Of a stretch of DNA of 64,000 nucleotides, positions 1 to 7,677 are shown piece by piece. Numbering within the stretch: position 1 is the stretch's first letter; every line of letters starts with the position of its first letter. The stretch spans positions 992,001-1,056,000 of the forward strand of contig CAVVXS010000007.1 of assembly GCA_963752225.1 (NCBI GenBank), written 5' to 3'. Source of the DNA: JBBROS01 sp963752225 (GTDB taxonomy: Bacteria; Pseudomonadota; Alphaproteobacteria; Acetobacterales; Acetobacteraceae). Under the pieces are notes generated by a model, which saw only the letters and a program-made list of their open reading frames with translations, made no database searches and had not been told where the DNA came from. The position numbers and the translations under genes are program-made.

Positions 1-322
1 GCCGATCATCAACCGCCTCGCCGAGGAAGGTGCCGTCATCCGCGCCTTCGATCCGGTGGGCATGGAGGTGGCGCGCGCTATGCTCCCGGCCAGCGTCGCC
101 TTTTGCGCCGACGCCCATGATGCCGCGCGGGACGCCGATGCGCTGGTCGTGGTCACGGAATGGAACGAGTTCCGCGCTTTGTCGCCGGACCGTTTGAAGC
201 AGTCCATGCGCGGTAAGCTGGTGATGGATTTGCGCAACGTGTTCGACCCGGTGACCATGGCGGCCGCCGGGCTGGACTATCGCGGGATCGGCCGGCCCCA
301 GCCCGTGCGTCCGCCCGGGTAG
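1..322 (+). CDS. ugd: UDP-glucose 6-dehydrogenase, C-terminal part (partial)
   Basis: This is the end of a gene that begins before the window; the reading frame starts at base 2 and stops with TAG at 320-322. The visible ~106 residues match the UDP-binding C-terminal domain of the UDP-glucose/GDP-mannose dehydrogenase family. They include a DPVGMEVARAML stretch, the strongly conserved ALVVVTEWNEFR motif and the closing LVMDLRNVFDP segment. The family oxidises UDP-glucose to UDP-glucuronate with two NAD+, feeding exopolysaccharide or LPS sugars. The next genes are a methyltransferase and an RgpF-like protein, which fits a polysaccharide context. The catalytic cysteine region lies upstream and is not seen. 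A related nucleotide-sugar dehydrogenase (UDP-ManNAc or GDP-Man) cannot be fully excluded from this fragment. Confidence 0.85.
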   Translation, partial: PIINRLAEEGAVIRAFDPVGMEVARAMLPASVAFCADAHDAARDADALVVVTEWNEFRALSPDRLKQSMRGKLVMDLRNVFDPVTMAAAGLDYRGIGRPQPVRPPG

Positions 323-362
323 GGGCCTTGCCAGGGCGGAGGCAACCGCCGAAAACCCGGCC

Positions 363-2564
363 ATGAGCGCCGAACCGCACGCAACCCACTTCCCCGCCGG
401 GCGCGAGCTGACGAGCGTCGTGCAGCCACCGACGATCGTCTTCGCCCCGCCCGGGGCTCCGGCGCCGGACGACCTCGCAGCCTTGGCCTGCCCCAATTGC
501 GGCAGCACGAAGGACAAGGCGTTCGTCCTCACCGTCGACGTGCAGCTGCCCGATAACCCGTCCAAGCGGCTGCGCGTGGCCCATTGCCCGGACTGCACCG
601 CGCACTTCTACGACAGCCAGATGCCGCCCGACTACGCCGAGCCCAAGCTCAACGACCGTGGCCGCGTACCGTTCTACGTGCAGCAGGGCGCCGGCGTGTC
701 GCTGATCACGCGTCCGCTGGCGCAACTCCGCCGCGCCCCCGGCGCCGCTTACATGGAGGTGGGGTGCGGCTATGGCTTCGGCCTGGATTTCGCGCTCCGG
801 ACCAAAGGCTGGAGCGGCATCGGCATCGACCCGGCACCGCTTGCGGCGCTCGGCCGCGACGCGCTCGGGCTGCCGATCGATCTGCGCTACCTGCGCGATG
901 ACGACGAGGCCCGCGGGACCATGGACGTGGTGACCGGGTCCGAGGTGATCGAGCACGTCACCTCCCCGCGCGCCTTCGTCCGCACCCTTCGCGCCATGCT
1001 CAAGCCTGGCGGCGTGCTCGTGCTCACCACCCCGAACGGCGACGACATCCGCCCGGACACGCCGCCCGGCATCATCATTCCGCTGCTCTCGCCCAGCCTG
1101 CATCTCGTGATCCAGAACCGACACAGCCTGTTGACGCTGCTGCAGCAGGCCGGATTTGCCCATGCCGAGGTGCAGATCGATAGCCACTCCCTGGTGGCCT
1201 ACGCCAGCGACGCGCCGCTCGACCTCGAGCAGGACCACGCGACGCTGCGGCGGGCTTTGCGCGAGCACTTGCAACGCCGGGCCGAGGCGGTCGACCCGCG
1301 CGGCGACCCGTTCGTCGCCTTCGCCGCCCGTGCCTACACCGAAAGCATCAATGACGGCGACATGGGCGCGGCCGACCGTGCCTGGGCGCTGCTGGTGCCG
1401 GCTTGCCGCGCCCGGTACGGGTTCGCGCTCGACAGCCTCACGTCGCTGCCCGCTGCCCTGGCGACCTGCAGCCTCGAGGAGATGGCGCGGCTGGTGCCGC
1501 TCAACCTCGGCGGCCTGTTGTATGCCCGGGCGATCCGACGCCTGGCAGCCGGCACGCCGCGGCCGGTGCTGGAAACGCAGTTCAAGCTGGCCGCGCAGGC
1601 CTGCGACGCGATGCGACGCGCCTTGGGCGAGCTGGCCATGGAGGACGGGCAAACCGAGGACATCGGCTGGACGGCGCAGGCCGAGGCGCTGCTGTGCGCG
1701 TTCGAGGCCGGCAGCCCCGATGCGGCCGCACGCCTGGCGGCCCTGCCCGCGGCTCCGAACGGCGGCGAAGCGCGCAAGCGGGAGATCGGCCTGCGCGCCA
1801 TGACCACCATGGTGAATGCCGGCCGCTACGGACCGGCTCGCGCCCTGGTGGCCGATCTCCGGCTGGACGAGGCACCGTTCGTGGCCGAGGCGATGCCGCT
1901 GACGGACGCGGAACGCGACGCCTTGTTCTGCTTGGCGATGCTCGACCTCGAGGCGTCGGCCGACGGACGGCCGCTCGGCCGGCCGGACCTGGCCCGCAGC
2001 CGGCTGCGGCGGGTGCTCGACGTGATCCCCGGCGGCGGCACGCTGTGGTGGGCCGCCTTGCGCGGCCTGGCCCAGGCGATGCGCATGCTGGGCGACAATG
2101 ACGGTGTGGTCGCCCTGGCCGAGCGCACGTGGCGGGACCAGCCCGGGCCGGAGGCAGCTGCTTGGGCACTGACGACGCTGGCGAATGCCGGGCGTTACGA
2201 CGCGGCGCGGGCGGTGGCCAAGACGTCCGGACTGGACACGGCGCCGTTCTCCCAGCCCGGCATCACGCGGCCGATGAACGATGCCGAACGCGACACCGTG
2301 TTCTCGCTGGCGATCCTGGACGTCCAGACCGACGGGCGCCGGGCGGTCGGCGAGCCGGCCATGGCGCGCGGCCGCTTCGCCCGGGTTCGCGGCGCCTGTC
2401 CGCCGGGTTCGGAGCTGTGGTTCGCGGCCCTGCGCGGCGAGCTGCAGGCGCTCGACATGCTCGACGCGATCGACGAGGCGGCCGCCCTGACAGGAGACGT
2501 GGCGGCGGCGTTCCCGGACGTGAAACTCCCTCCAGACATCCTGGCCCGCATCGGGAAAGCCTGA
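363..2564 (+). CDS. Class I SAM-dependent methyltransferase with zinc-ribbon head and long repeated tail
   Basis: The protein has 733 residues. Near the N-terminus two CxxC pairs (C43/C46 and C75/C78) form a likely zinc ribbon, as in many sugar or cell-surface methyltransferases. A Rossmann methyltransferase domain follows at about residues 115-260, with SAM motif I YMEVGCGYGFGLDFA and later FVRTLRAMLKPGGVLVLTTPNG. The C-terminal ~400 residues are helical and alanine-rich. They contain two related units beginning at about residues 480 (AMTTMVNAGRYGPARALV) and 602 (ALTTLANAGRYDAARAVA), so that tail arose by duplication. It lies between ugd and an RgpF-like gene whose GTG starts 2 bases after this stop. 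This suggests modification of a surface glycan. The substrate is unknown. Confidence 0.75.
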   Translation: MSAEPHATHFPAGRELTSVVQPPTIVFAPPGAPAPDDLAALACPNCGSTKDKAFVLTVDVQLPDNPSKRLRVAHCPDCTAHFYDSQMPPDYAEPKLNDRGRVPFYVQQGAGVSLITRPLAQLRRAPGAAYMEVGCGYGFGLDFALRTKGWSGIGIDPAPLAALGRDALGLPIDLRYLRDDDEARGTMDVVTGSEVIEHVTSPRAFVRTLRAMLKPGGVLVLTTPNGDDIRPDTPPGIIIPLLSPSLHLVIQNRHSLLTLLQQAGFAHAEVQIDSHSLVAYASDAPLDLEQDHATLRRALREHLQRRAEAVDPRGDPFVAFAARAYTESINDGDMGAADRAWALLVPACRARYGFALDSLTSLPAALATCSLEEMARLVPLNLGGLLYARAIRRLAAGTPRPVLETQFKLAAQACDAMRRALGELAMEDGQTEDIGWTAQAEALLCAFEAGSPDAAARLAALPAAPNGGEARKREIGLRAMTTMVNAGRYGPARALVADLRLDEAPFVAEAMPLTDAERDALFCLAMLDLEASADGRPLGRPDLARSRLRRVLDVIPGGGTLWWAALRGLAQAMRMLGDNDGVVALAERTWRDQPGPEAAAWALTTLANAGRYDAARAVAKTSGLDTAPFSQPGITRPMNDAERDTVFSLAILDVQTDGRRAVGEPAMARGRFARVRGACPPGSELWFAALRGELQALDMLDAIDEAAALTGDVAAAFPDVKLPPDILARIGKA

Positions 2565-2566
2565 GC

Positions 2567-3622
2567 GTGGTCCGCAGCTCGATCGGCAGGTGGTTCTACC
2601 AAGGCTACCTGGTCATCCGTTATCGCGTGTTGCCGGCGATCGGGCACGAGTTCGTCCGGCACCGCAACCCGAGCCAGATCGTCAGCCGCTGGCCGGATGG
2701 GGAGATCCCGCTCGGCGGCCGCGTGTGCATCTTCGCCCATTGGGACGGGGCCGGCGACGTCCGACCGCACGTGATGCATCAGGTCCGCAGCCTCGCCGCG
2801 GCCGGGATGTCGGTGATGTTCGTGACCAATGCGGGCAGGCTGCGCCCGGATGTGCTGGAAGCGCTGAAGCTGGTCTGTGCCGGGGTGATCGTGCGCCGCA
2901 ACGTCGGCTACGATTTCGGCGCCTGGCGCGAGGGCGTGACGCAATTGGCGCTGCCGCGGCCGAACACCGAGATGGTGGTGATCGCCAACGACAGCGTTTA
3001 TGGCCCGCTCCGTTCGGTGGCCGACCTGTTCGCAAGCATCGACTTCGCCGTGGCCGACGTTTGGGGCTGTACCGAGAGCTGGCAGTCCCGCTACCACCTG
3101 CAATCCTATCTGATGGCGTTCAGCCCGCGGGTGGTCGCCAGCGAGACGTGGCGCAAATACTGGGCCGGGGTCGTGCCGACATGGTCCAAGACTTGGCTGA
3201 TCCTGCTCTATGAGATCGGCTTGACGCAGGCCTTGCTGCGCGCCGGGTTCACCTGCCGGGCGATCTGGCCGTACAAGGCGCTGCTCGCCGACATCGACGT
3301 CGGCCTGCTCAACACCAAGCGGCTCGAGGACGCCGAGGGCGGCCCCGACATAGCCGACCCGATCGTGCAGGCGCGGCGCCGTCATGCGTTGCGGTTGCGC
3401 GAGGCGGTCGCGGACCGCACGCCGCTCAACCCGACCAGCGATCTCTGGCGGCAACTGCTGGCCGCCCGGTTTCCGTTTATCAAGCGCGAACTGCTGCGGG
3501 ATAATCCGACCCGCGTGCCGGACGTCGTGGAATGGCGGGACGTGGTCGCCGAGATCGCCGAAACCAGCCTGGCGCCGATCGAGCGGGATTTGCAGCGGAC
3601 GTTGCGGAACCGGACACCTTAG
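2567..3622 (+). CDS. Rhamnan synthesis F-like (RgpF family) protein
   Basis: A GTG start at 2567, two bases after the preceding stop, gives 351 residues; no better start lies nearby in frame. Recognisable family segments are VCIFAHWDGAGDVRPHV, RRNVGYDFGAWREG, VVIANDSVYGPL and DVWGCTESWQSRYHLQSY. These are typical of the RgpF/rhamnan synthesis F family, glycosyltransferase-like proteins of cell-wall rhamnan and O-antigen assembly. It is presumably cytoplasmic or membrane-associated and co-transcribed with the methyltransferase before it. The gene ends facing nusG, with a perfect palindrome between them. Exact acceptor and donor sugars cannot be told from sequence. Confidence 0.75.
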   Translation: MVRSSIGRWFYQGYLVIRYRVLPAIGHEFVRHRNPSQIVSRWPDGEIPLGGRVCIFAHWDGAGDVRPHVMHQVRSLAAAGMSVMFVTNAGRLRPDVLEALKLVCAGVIVRRNVGYDFGAWREGVTQLALPRPNTEMVVIANDSVYGPLRSVADLFASIDFAVADVWGCTESWQSRYHLQSYLMAFSPRVVASETWRKYWAGVVPTWSKTWLILLYEIGLTQALLRAGFTCRAIWPYKALLADIDVGLLNTKRLEDAEGGPDIADPIVQARRRHALRLREAVADRTPLNPTSDLWRQLLAARFPFIKRELLRDNPTRVPDVVEWRDVVAEIAETSLAPIERDLQRTLRNRTP

Positions 3623-3638
3623 GACCGGCCGGCGAGAG

Positions 3639-3662
3639 ATCCCCGGGTCGAGCCCCGGGGAT
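3639..3662. repeat. REP-like palindrome between convergent rgpF-like gene and nusG
   Basis: A perfect 9-bp inverted repeat, ATCCCCGGG - TCGAGC - CCCGGGGAT, followed by GACG. It could form a bidirectional terminator hairpin between two convergent genes, though no T-tract follows. Nearly the same element occurs at 30725-30747, and relatives lie at 34752-34772 and 19530-19548, so it belongs to a dispersed family. Confidence 0.7.
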
Positions 3663-3682
3663 GACGACTCGTAAGCCGGCCC

Positions 3683-4213
3683 TCAGACCTTCTCGACCTG
3701 GCTGTATTCCAATTCCACCGGGGTCGAGCGGCCGAAGATCGAGACGCTGACCTTGAGGCGGCCCTTCTCCTCGTCCACGTCCTCAACGGTGCCGTTGAAG
3801 CTGGTGAACGGGCCGTCGGCGACGCGGACCTGCTCGCCGATTTCGAACAGCACGGCCGGACGCGCGCGTTCCACGCCCTCGGCGCTTTGCTTGATGATCC
3901 GCTCGGCTTCGGCGGCGCTGATCGGCGTCGGCCGGGTCTTGGTCCCGAGGAAGCCGGTGACCTTGGGGGTGTCCTTGATCAAGTGCCAGGTTTGGTCCGT
4001 CATCTCCATGTTGACCAGGACGTAGCCGGGAAAGAACTTGCGTTCGGCGTTGACCTTTTGGCCGCGGCGCACCTCGACCACGTCCTCGGCGGGCACCAGC
4101 ACTTCGTCGACGAGATCGGCCAGGCCCTTCTGCGCCGCCTGCTCCTTGACCTGCTGGGCGATCTTCTTCTCGAAGCCGGAGTAGACGTGGACGACATACC
4201 AACGCTTGGCCAT
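3683..4213 (-). CDS. nusG: Transcription termination/antitermination protein NusG
   Basis: The protein has 176 residues, the usual NusG length. The NGN domain occupies about residues 1-110 and opens with AKRWYVVHVYSGFEKKIAQQ. It contains the GYVLVNMEMTDQTWHLIKDT segment that contacts RNA polymerase. A KOW domain follows (about 125-165) with VRVADGPFTSFNGTVEDV. NusG binds the RNA polymerase clamp, promotes processive elongation and links to Rho or to ribosomal protein S10. Order on the minus strand is tRNA-Trp, secE, nusG, the classic bacterial arrangement that normally continues into rplK-rplA. Here the next gene downstream is convergent and unrelated, so the ribosomal protein operon is not attached at this side. 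Confidence 0.96.
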   Translation of the reverse strand: MAKRWYVVHVYSGFEKKIAQQVKEQAAQKGLADLVDEVLVPAEDVVEVRRGQKVNAERKFFPGYVLVNMEMTDQTWHLIKDTPKVTGFLGTKTRPTPISAAEAERIIKQSAEGVERARPAVLFEIGEQVRVADGPFTSFNGTVEDVDEEKGRLKVSVSIFGRSTPVELEYSQVEKV

Positions 4214-4303
4214 TTGCGAAACGATCCCTAGGGCATGACCTGTCGGATCATGCTCTGCTTGACTGAAGAACGAGCAGCTCGACCCGGTGACCAGGGCGCC
4301 GCT

Positions 4304-4504
4304 CTAAAATCCGACGCCGAACAGCGCCCGCACACCGACGCCGATCACCTGATCGGCGACAAAGAAGAACACCGCCGCCAAGCCCGACAGCGCGAACACC
4401 AGCCCGGTCGTGACCAGGGTTTCCTTGCGCGACGGCCATGTCACCTTGGCGATCTCGGCCCGCACTTCGCGGACGAACTTTGCCGGGTCAATCGCCACCG
4501 CCAT
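4304..4504 (-). CDS. secE: Preprotein translocase subunit SecE
   Basis: The start chosen is the ATG at 4504 (MAVAIDPAKFVREV), giving 66 residues, the single-membrane-segment SecE typical outside enterobacteria. A start 36 bases upstream would add a leader that does not look like SecE. The signature EIAKVTWPSRKET is followed by one hydrophobic segment of about 25 residues. SecE clamps SecY in the inner-membrane SecYEG channel. The gene lies 90 bases before nusG and downstream of tRNA-Trp on the same strand, probably in one transcript. Confidence 0.93.
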   Translation of the reverse strand: MAVAIDPAKFVREVRAEIAKVTWPSRKETLVTTGLVFALSGLAAVFFFVADQVIGVGVRALFGVGF

Positions 4505-4590
4505 CTTCCACCCACTCCATCGACACACCGCACGCGCCAAAGCGGAATTGCTGACGCCGCACCGGCCAGGCGCCGCGTGCCGGCCGGTCC

Positions 4591-4667
4591 TGGCAGGGGT
4601 GGAGGGTCTCGAACCCCCAACCTCCGGTTTTGGAGACCGGCGCTCTAGCCAATTGAGCTACACCCCT
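4591..4667 (-). tRNA. tRNA-Trp (anticodon CCA)
   Basis: The minus strand folds as a full cloverleaf: acceptor AGGGGTG pairs with CACCCCT, the anticodon loop reads CTCCAAA with anticodon CCA, and the T arm has GGTTCGAG. Discriminator G and the terminal CCA (complement of 4591-4593) are encoded. It sits directly upstream of secE-nusG, its usual place in proteobacteria. Confidence 0.95.
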
Positions 4668-4846
4668 GCACAGCCCGGATGCACCCCTCCAGCCGGCGAT
4701 CCGGCCGGGAGGCGCTTGCAGCCGCGCGAGCGCGCTAAAGAGGGCCACGGGCGGGCATTGTCAAGCCTGCGAGGCCGTGTGGGACTTGGCCCGATCGGCC
4801 GTAAACTCGGAGTCATGGGAGGCGCTTCATCTCCCGCATCGCAGCG

Positions 4847-6064
4847 ATGCGGCTTATAGCAACGGCAGAGATGAACAGCGTCCGACTTCGCCCCTCCCTC
4901 GCCGGGGTCTCGCCCGCATCGCGCTGGCACGGCCGGCCCGGCGACCGCCGGCGCGCTTGGACCGTTGCCGCGTCGCTGCTGCTGCATGCGCTCGCGGTGG
5001 CGGCGCTGCTGAGCATTCCCCGGCGCGAGGAGGGCGAGACGACGACCGCGCCGTCGTACGAGCTGATGTTCGAGGGCGGCCAAGGCACACCGGCGCCGAC
5101 GCCACCGGCCGACACGGCGCCGCCCCCGACACCGGCGCCACCCGCGCCCGACCTGCCGCAGACGCCGTCCGAGCCGCCGCCGCAGCAGCAGCCCGACTCG
5201 GAGGTGCTGCCCGGCCCGGAAACGCCCGCCCCGGAGTCGCCGCCCGATCCGGCCGCACCGGAGCAGCCGCCGCCCGCCACGGCTGAGCCGGCGCCTGAGC
5301 TGACACTGCCGCCCGTTCCGACACCCGCCGAACCGCTGCCGGCGCCCCCCGCTCCGGCTCAAACCGCTCCGACCACGCCCGCGCCCGCGCCCCCTGCGGA
5401 CGTGCCCGACCTGCAGGCGCCGCCGGCCGCGACAACCCCGCCCGCGCCAGCGCCGGCGGCGCCGCGTCCGCCCGACGTCCGCCTGGATCTGCCGCAAACG
5501 CCTGCCCCGCCGCCACCGCTGCCGGATCTCGCCACGCCCGCTCCGGCGCCACCCGCACCGCCCCCGCCGCCGCCCCGGGCGCGTCCGCGCACCGCGCCGC
5601 CGCCCGGCACGTTCGGCAACCCGATGGATCTCAGCTTCAACTCGGCGCCGTCGCGGGCACCGGCGCCCCGCGTGACCGCGCCGCGCGGCAGCGTGGCGTC
5701 ACGGTCGCTGGACCTGTCTCCCGGCGTGCCGAAGGGGCCGGATCGCTCGGACATGTTCTTCGACGCCCGCGCTGCCCGGATCGGCGGCGATTGGCGGGAA
5801 GCGCTGAAGACCTACTGGGTCAACCATCGATACTACCCGAGGCAGGCGGCGGAGAACGGCGAGGATGGCTCGGTCGACGTGGAACTGACCGTCGGCGGCA
5901 ACGGACGGGTGCAATCGGTGGTGCTGAAATCCCGGTCCGGCTCGACGTTCATCGACATGGCGGCGGTCGGAACCTGGCGGAACGCGCAACTGCCGCCGCT
6001 GCCGCCGGAACTCGGCAACCCCTATACGTTCACCATTACGATCAATTACATCCTGCTCCGCTGA
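4847..6064 (+). CDS. TonB-like energy transducer with very long proline-rich spacer
   Basis: The longest reading gives 405 residues; an ATG at 4871 (MNSVRLRPSL) is an equally likely start. A short basic N-terminus is followed by one membrane segment (about residues 39-57, AASLLLHALAVAALLS). About 200 residues are then dominated by Pro, Ala and Thr. The final ~100 residues resemble the TonB C-terminal domain (GDWREALKTYWVNHRYYP, GSVDVELTVGGNGRVQSVVL, closing TFTITINYILL). TonB proteins span the periplasm and pass proton-motive energy from ExbB/ExbD to outer-membrane receptors. No exbB, exbD or receptor gene is nearby. A cell-envelope role other than transport energisation (TolA-like) is possible. 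Confidence 0.75.
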   Translation: MRLIATAEMNSVRLRPSLAGVSPASRWHGRPGDRRRAWTVAASLLLHALAVAALLSIPRREEGETTTAPSYELMFEGGQGTPAPTPPADTAPPPTPAPPAPDLPQTPSEPPPQQQPDSEVLPGPETPAPESPPDPAAPEQPPPATAEPAPELTLPPVPTPAEPLPAPPAPAQTAPTTPAPAPPADVPDLQAPPAATTPPAPAPAAPRPPDVRLDLPQTPAPPPPLPDLATPAPAPPAPPPPPPRARPRTAPPPGTFGNPMDLSFNSAPSRAPAPRVTAPRGSVASRSLDLSPGVPKGPDRSDMFFDARAARIGGDWREALKTYWVNHRYYPRQAAENGEDGSVDVELTVGGNGRVQSVVLKSRSGSTFIDMAAVGTWRNAQLPPLPPELGNPYTFTITINYILLR

Positions 6065-6107
6065 TGCGGCCGCCCTCGGCGAGCCCGCACGGGCGCAATC
6101 GGGAGGG

Positions 6108-6181
6108 TGGAGCGGGCGAAGGGAATCGAACCCTCGTCAGAAGCTTGGAAGGCTACCGCATTACCACTATGCTACGCCCGC
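6108..6181 (-). tRNA. tRNA-Gly (anticodon TCC)
   Basis: On the minus strand acceptor GCGGGCG pairs with CGCCCGC. The anticodon loop CTTCCAA contains TCC and the T loop reads GGTTCGATTCC. Discriminator T is followed by an encoded CCA (complement of 6108-6110). The gene stands alone between the TonB-like gene and the cupin gene. Confidence 0.95.
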
Positions 6182-6200
6182 AGTGCCGTCGTTGTAGCGC

Positions 6201-6614
6201 TTAGGCGCCGGGTTCGGCAACCACGCGCGTCTCGAACTGGGCCGGGGACGTCACTTCCAGCATCTCGAGGTCGTCGCTGTGGGTCACCTCGCGGTGCGCC
6301 ACCCCGGGCGGCTGGTAGACCGAGCTGCCGGCCTGTAGCCGGACCCGGCCGATGTCGGCATATTCGAACTCCACCCAGCCGCGCAGGACGTAGACCATCT
6401 GGAAATCGAGTGAGTGGGTGTGCCATTGCGCCGCCGCGTGCTCGCCGGGCACGGCCCGGATCACGTGGGCGCCGAAGCCGCCGCGGGAGGCGTCGGCCAC
6501 GCCGAGGTCGCGGTAGGCGAAAAACTGGCGCAACCCGCAGTCGAAGCCCGCCGGGTCGTCGTGGCGCACGGTGGTGTTGCCGGCCACGCGCTCCTGCACC
6601 GATGCGTCGCTCAT
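6201..6614 (-). CDS. Small single-domain cupin protein
   Basis: A 137-residue protein with one cupin barrel. Motif 1 is visible as AAQWHTHSLDFQMVYVLRGW, giving the two metal-binding histidines H-x-H. The usual glutamate is a glutamine here. Motif 2 is GSSVYQPPGVAHREV with its PxG and histidine. Such small cupins are isomerases, dioxygenases or sugar sensors; no specific function can be assigned. It follows tRNA-Gly on the same strand and is divergent from the DUF4337 gene, 74 bases away. Confidence 0.7.
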   Translation of the reverse strand: MSDASVQERVAGNTTVRHDDPAGFDCGLRQFFAYRDLGVADASRGGFGAHVIRAVPGEHAAAQWHTHSLDFQMVYVLRGWVEFEYADIGRVRLQAGSSVYQPPGVAHREVTHSDDLEMLEVTSPAQFETRVVAEPGA

Positions 6615-6688
6615 CGTTTATTCCTCCCGTGCATCTTGGCCGCGATCATGGCACCACTTCGCCCGGCGATGAAACCGGAGACCCCATC

Positions 6689-7255
6689 ATGTCCGAAGGA
6701 CTTCCGCACGAGGCGCATCACGGTGGCGAAAACAAGCGCGTCGCGCTGCTGATCGCCGTGCTGGCGCTTTGCCTGGCGGTGGTCGAGACCGGAGCCAAGA
6801 GCGCCCAAACGGAAGCCATCAGCCGCAACGTCGAAAGCACCGACACGTGGTCGTTCTACCAGGCCCGCACCGTCCGCCAAACGACAGTGCGGGCGGCGGC
6901 CGACCTTGCGGACTTCCTCAAGCCGGCCGACCCGGCAGTGCAGGACGCCCTGCAGAAACAACAGACCACCTGGCGCGACACCGCCAACCGCTGGGAGGAT
7001 GATCCTAAAGGCGGCGACGGCAAGAAGCAGCTCGCCGAAAAGGCCCGCCATATCGAGGAGCAGCGAGAAACCGCCATGGCCCGCTACCACCTGTACGAGT
7101 ACGGCGCCGCCCTGCTTCAGGTCGCCATCGTGGTCGCCTCGGCATCCATCATCACCGGCGTCGCCCTGCTCGGGGCCGGCGGCGTGGTGCTCGGCTTGGG
7201 TGGGGTCGCACTCGGCGTCGTCGGCTTCCTAGCGCCACACGCCCTGCACATCTGA
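6689..7255 (+). CDS. DUF4337-type membrane protein
   Basis: The start is the ATG at 6689 (MSEGLPHEAHHGGENKR), giving 188 residues; the reading frame runs further upstream but without protein-like sequence. One hydrophobic segment lies near the N-terminus (RVALLIAVLALCLAVVETGA), then a polar helical region (SRNVESTDTWSFYQARTVRQ), and two glycine-rich membrane segments at the end (residues ~135-185). This layout and the DTWSFYQA-type motif match the uncharacterised DUF4337 family of inner-membrane proteins. The role is unknown. It is convergent with the ftsB-like gene. Confidence 0.7.
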   Translation: MSEGLPHEAHHGGENKRVALLIAVLALCLAVVETGAKSAQTEAISRNVESTDTWSFYQARTVRQTTVRAAADLADFLKPADPAVQDALQKQQTTWRDTANRWEDDPKGGDGKKQLAEKARHIEEQRETAMARYHLYEYGAALLQVAIVVASASIITGVALLGAGGVVLGLGGVALGVVGFLAPHALHI

Positions 7256-7284
7256 CCGGCGCGGGCGCGAAACCGGGAGGGCGG

Positions 7285-7614
7285 TCAGAACAGCTTCCGT
7301 CCCGGCCCGTACATCACGACTAAGTCGCTGGGATCGGCGACGTTCAGCATGGCGCGGGCCCGTTCATCAAGCGTGTCGGGGTCGAGGTGCTGGCTGCGCA
7401 GCCCCGCCACCCGCCGCTCCATCACGTCCCGGTCCGTTTCGAACCGCTTGAGCTCGGCCTGCACCGCCTTCAGCTGCGTTTGCCGGATCGCGTAGCTCTG
7501 AAGGCCCCGATCGCCCTGCGTCGCGTTCCAGCAAAAATATCCGACGAGGCCCAGGAACAGCGTCGGCGCCACCGTTGCCCGGACCGTGTTGCCCATGAAA
7601 TCGCTGAAACCCAT
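7285..7614 (-). CDS. ftsB: FtsB/DivIC-type septum formation initiator
   Basis: A 109-residue bitopic protein with one N-terminal membrane segment (about residues 13-31) and then a coiled coil (TQLKAVQAELKRFETDRDVM). A conserved tail follows, LDPDTLDERARAMLNVADPSD. This is the FtsB/DivIC family that bridges FtsQ and FtsL in the divisome. It lies directly downstream of enolase on the same strand, the standard alphaproteobacterial eno-ftsB order, where pdhA often follows. Here the next gene is convergent. Confidence 0.85.
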   Translation of the reverse strand: MGFSDFMGNTVRATVAPTLFLGLVGYFCWNATQGDRGLQSYAIRQTQLKAVQAELKRFETDRDVMERRVAGLRSQHLDPDTLDERARAMLNVADPSDLVVMYGPGRKLF

Positions 7615-7677
7615 CGTGCCCGCTCCACCTCGGTCACGGGGACTTTACATCAACGCCGGCGCAGAAGCAGCAGAAAA

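Noticed and set aside
153..1652. Long minus-strand frame opposite the methyltransferase
   Set aside because: No recognisable domain and opposite a gene with zinc-ribbon and SAM motifs; a high-GC shadow.
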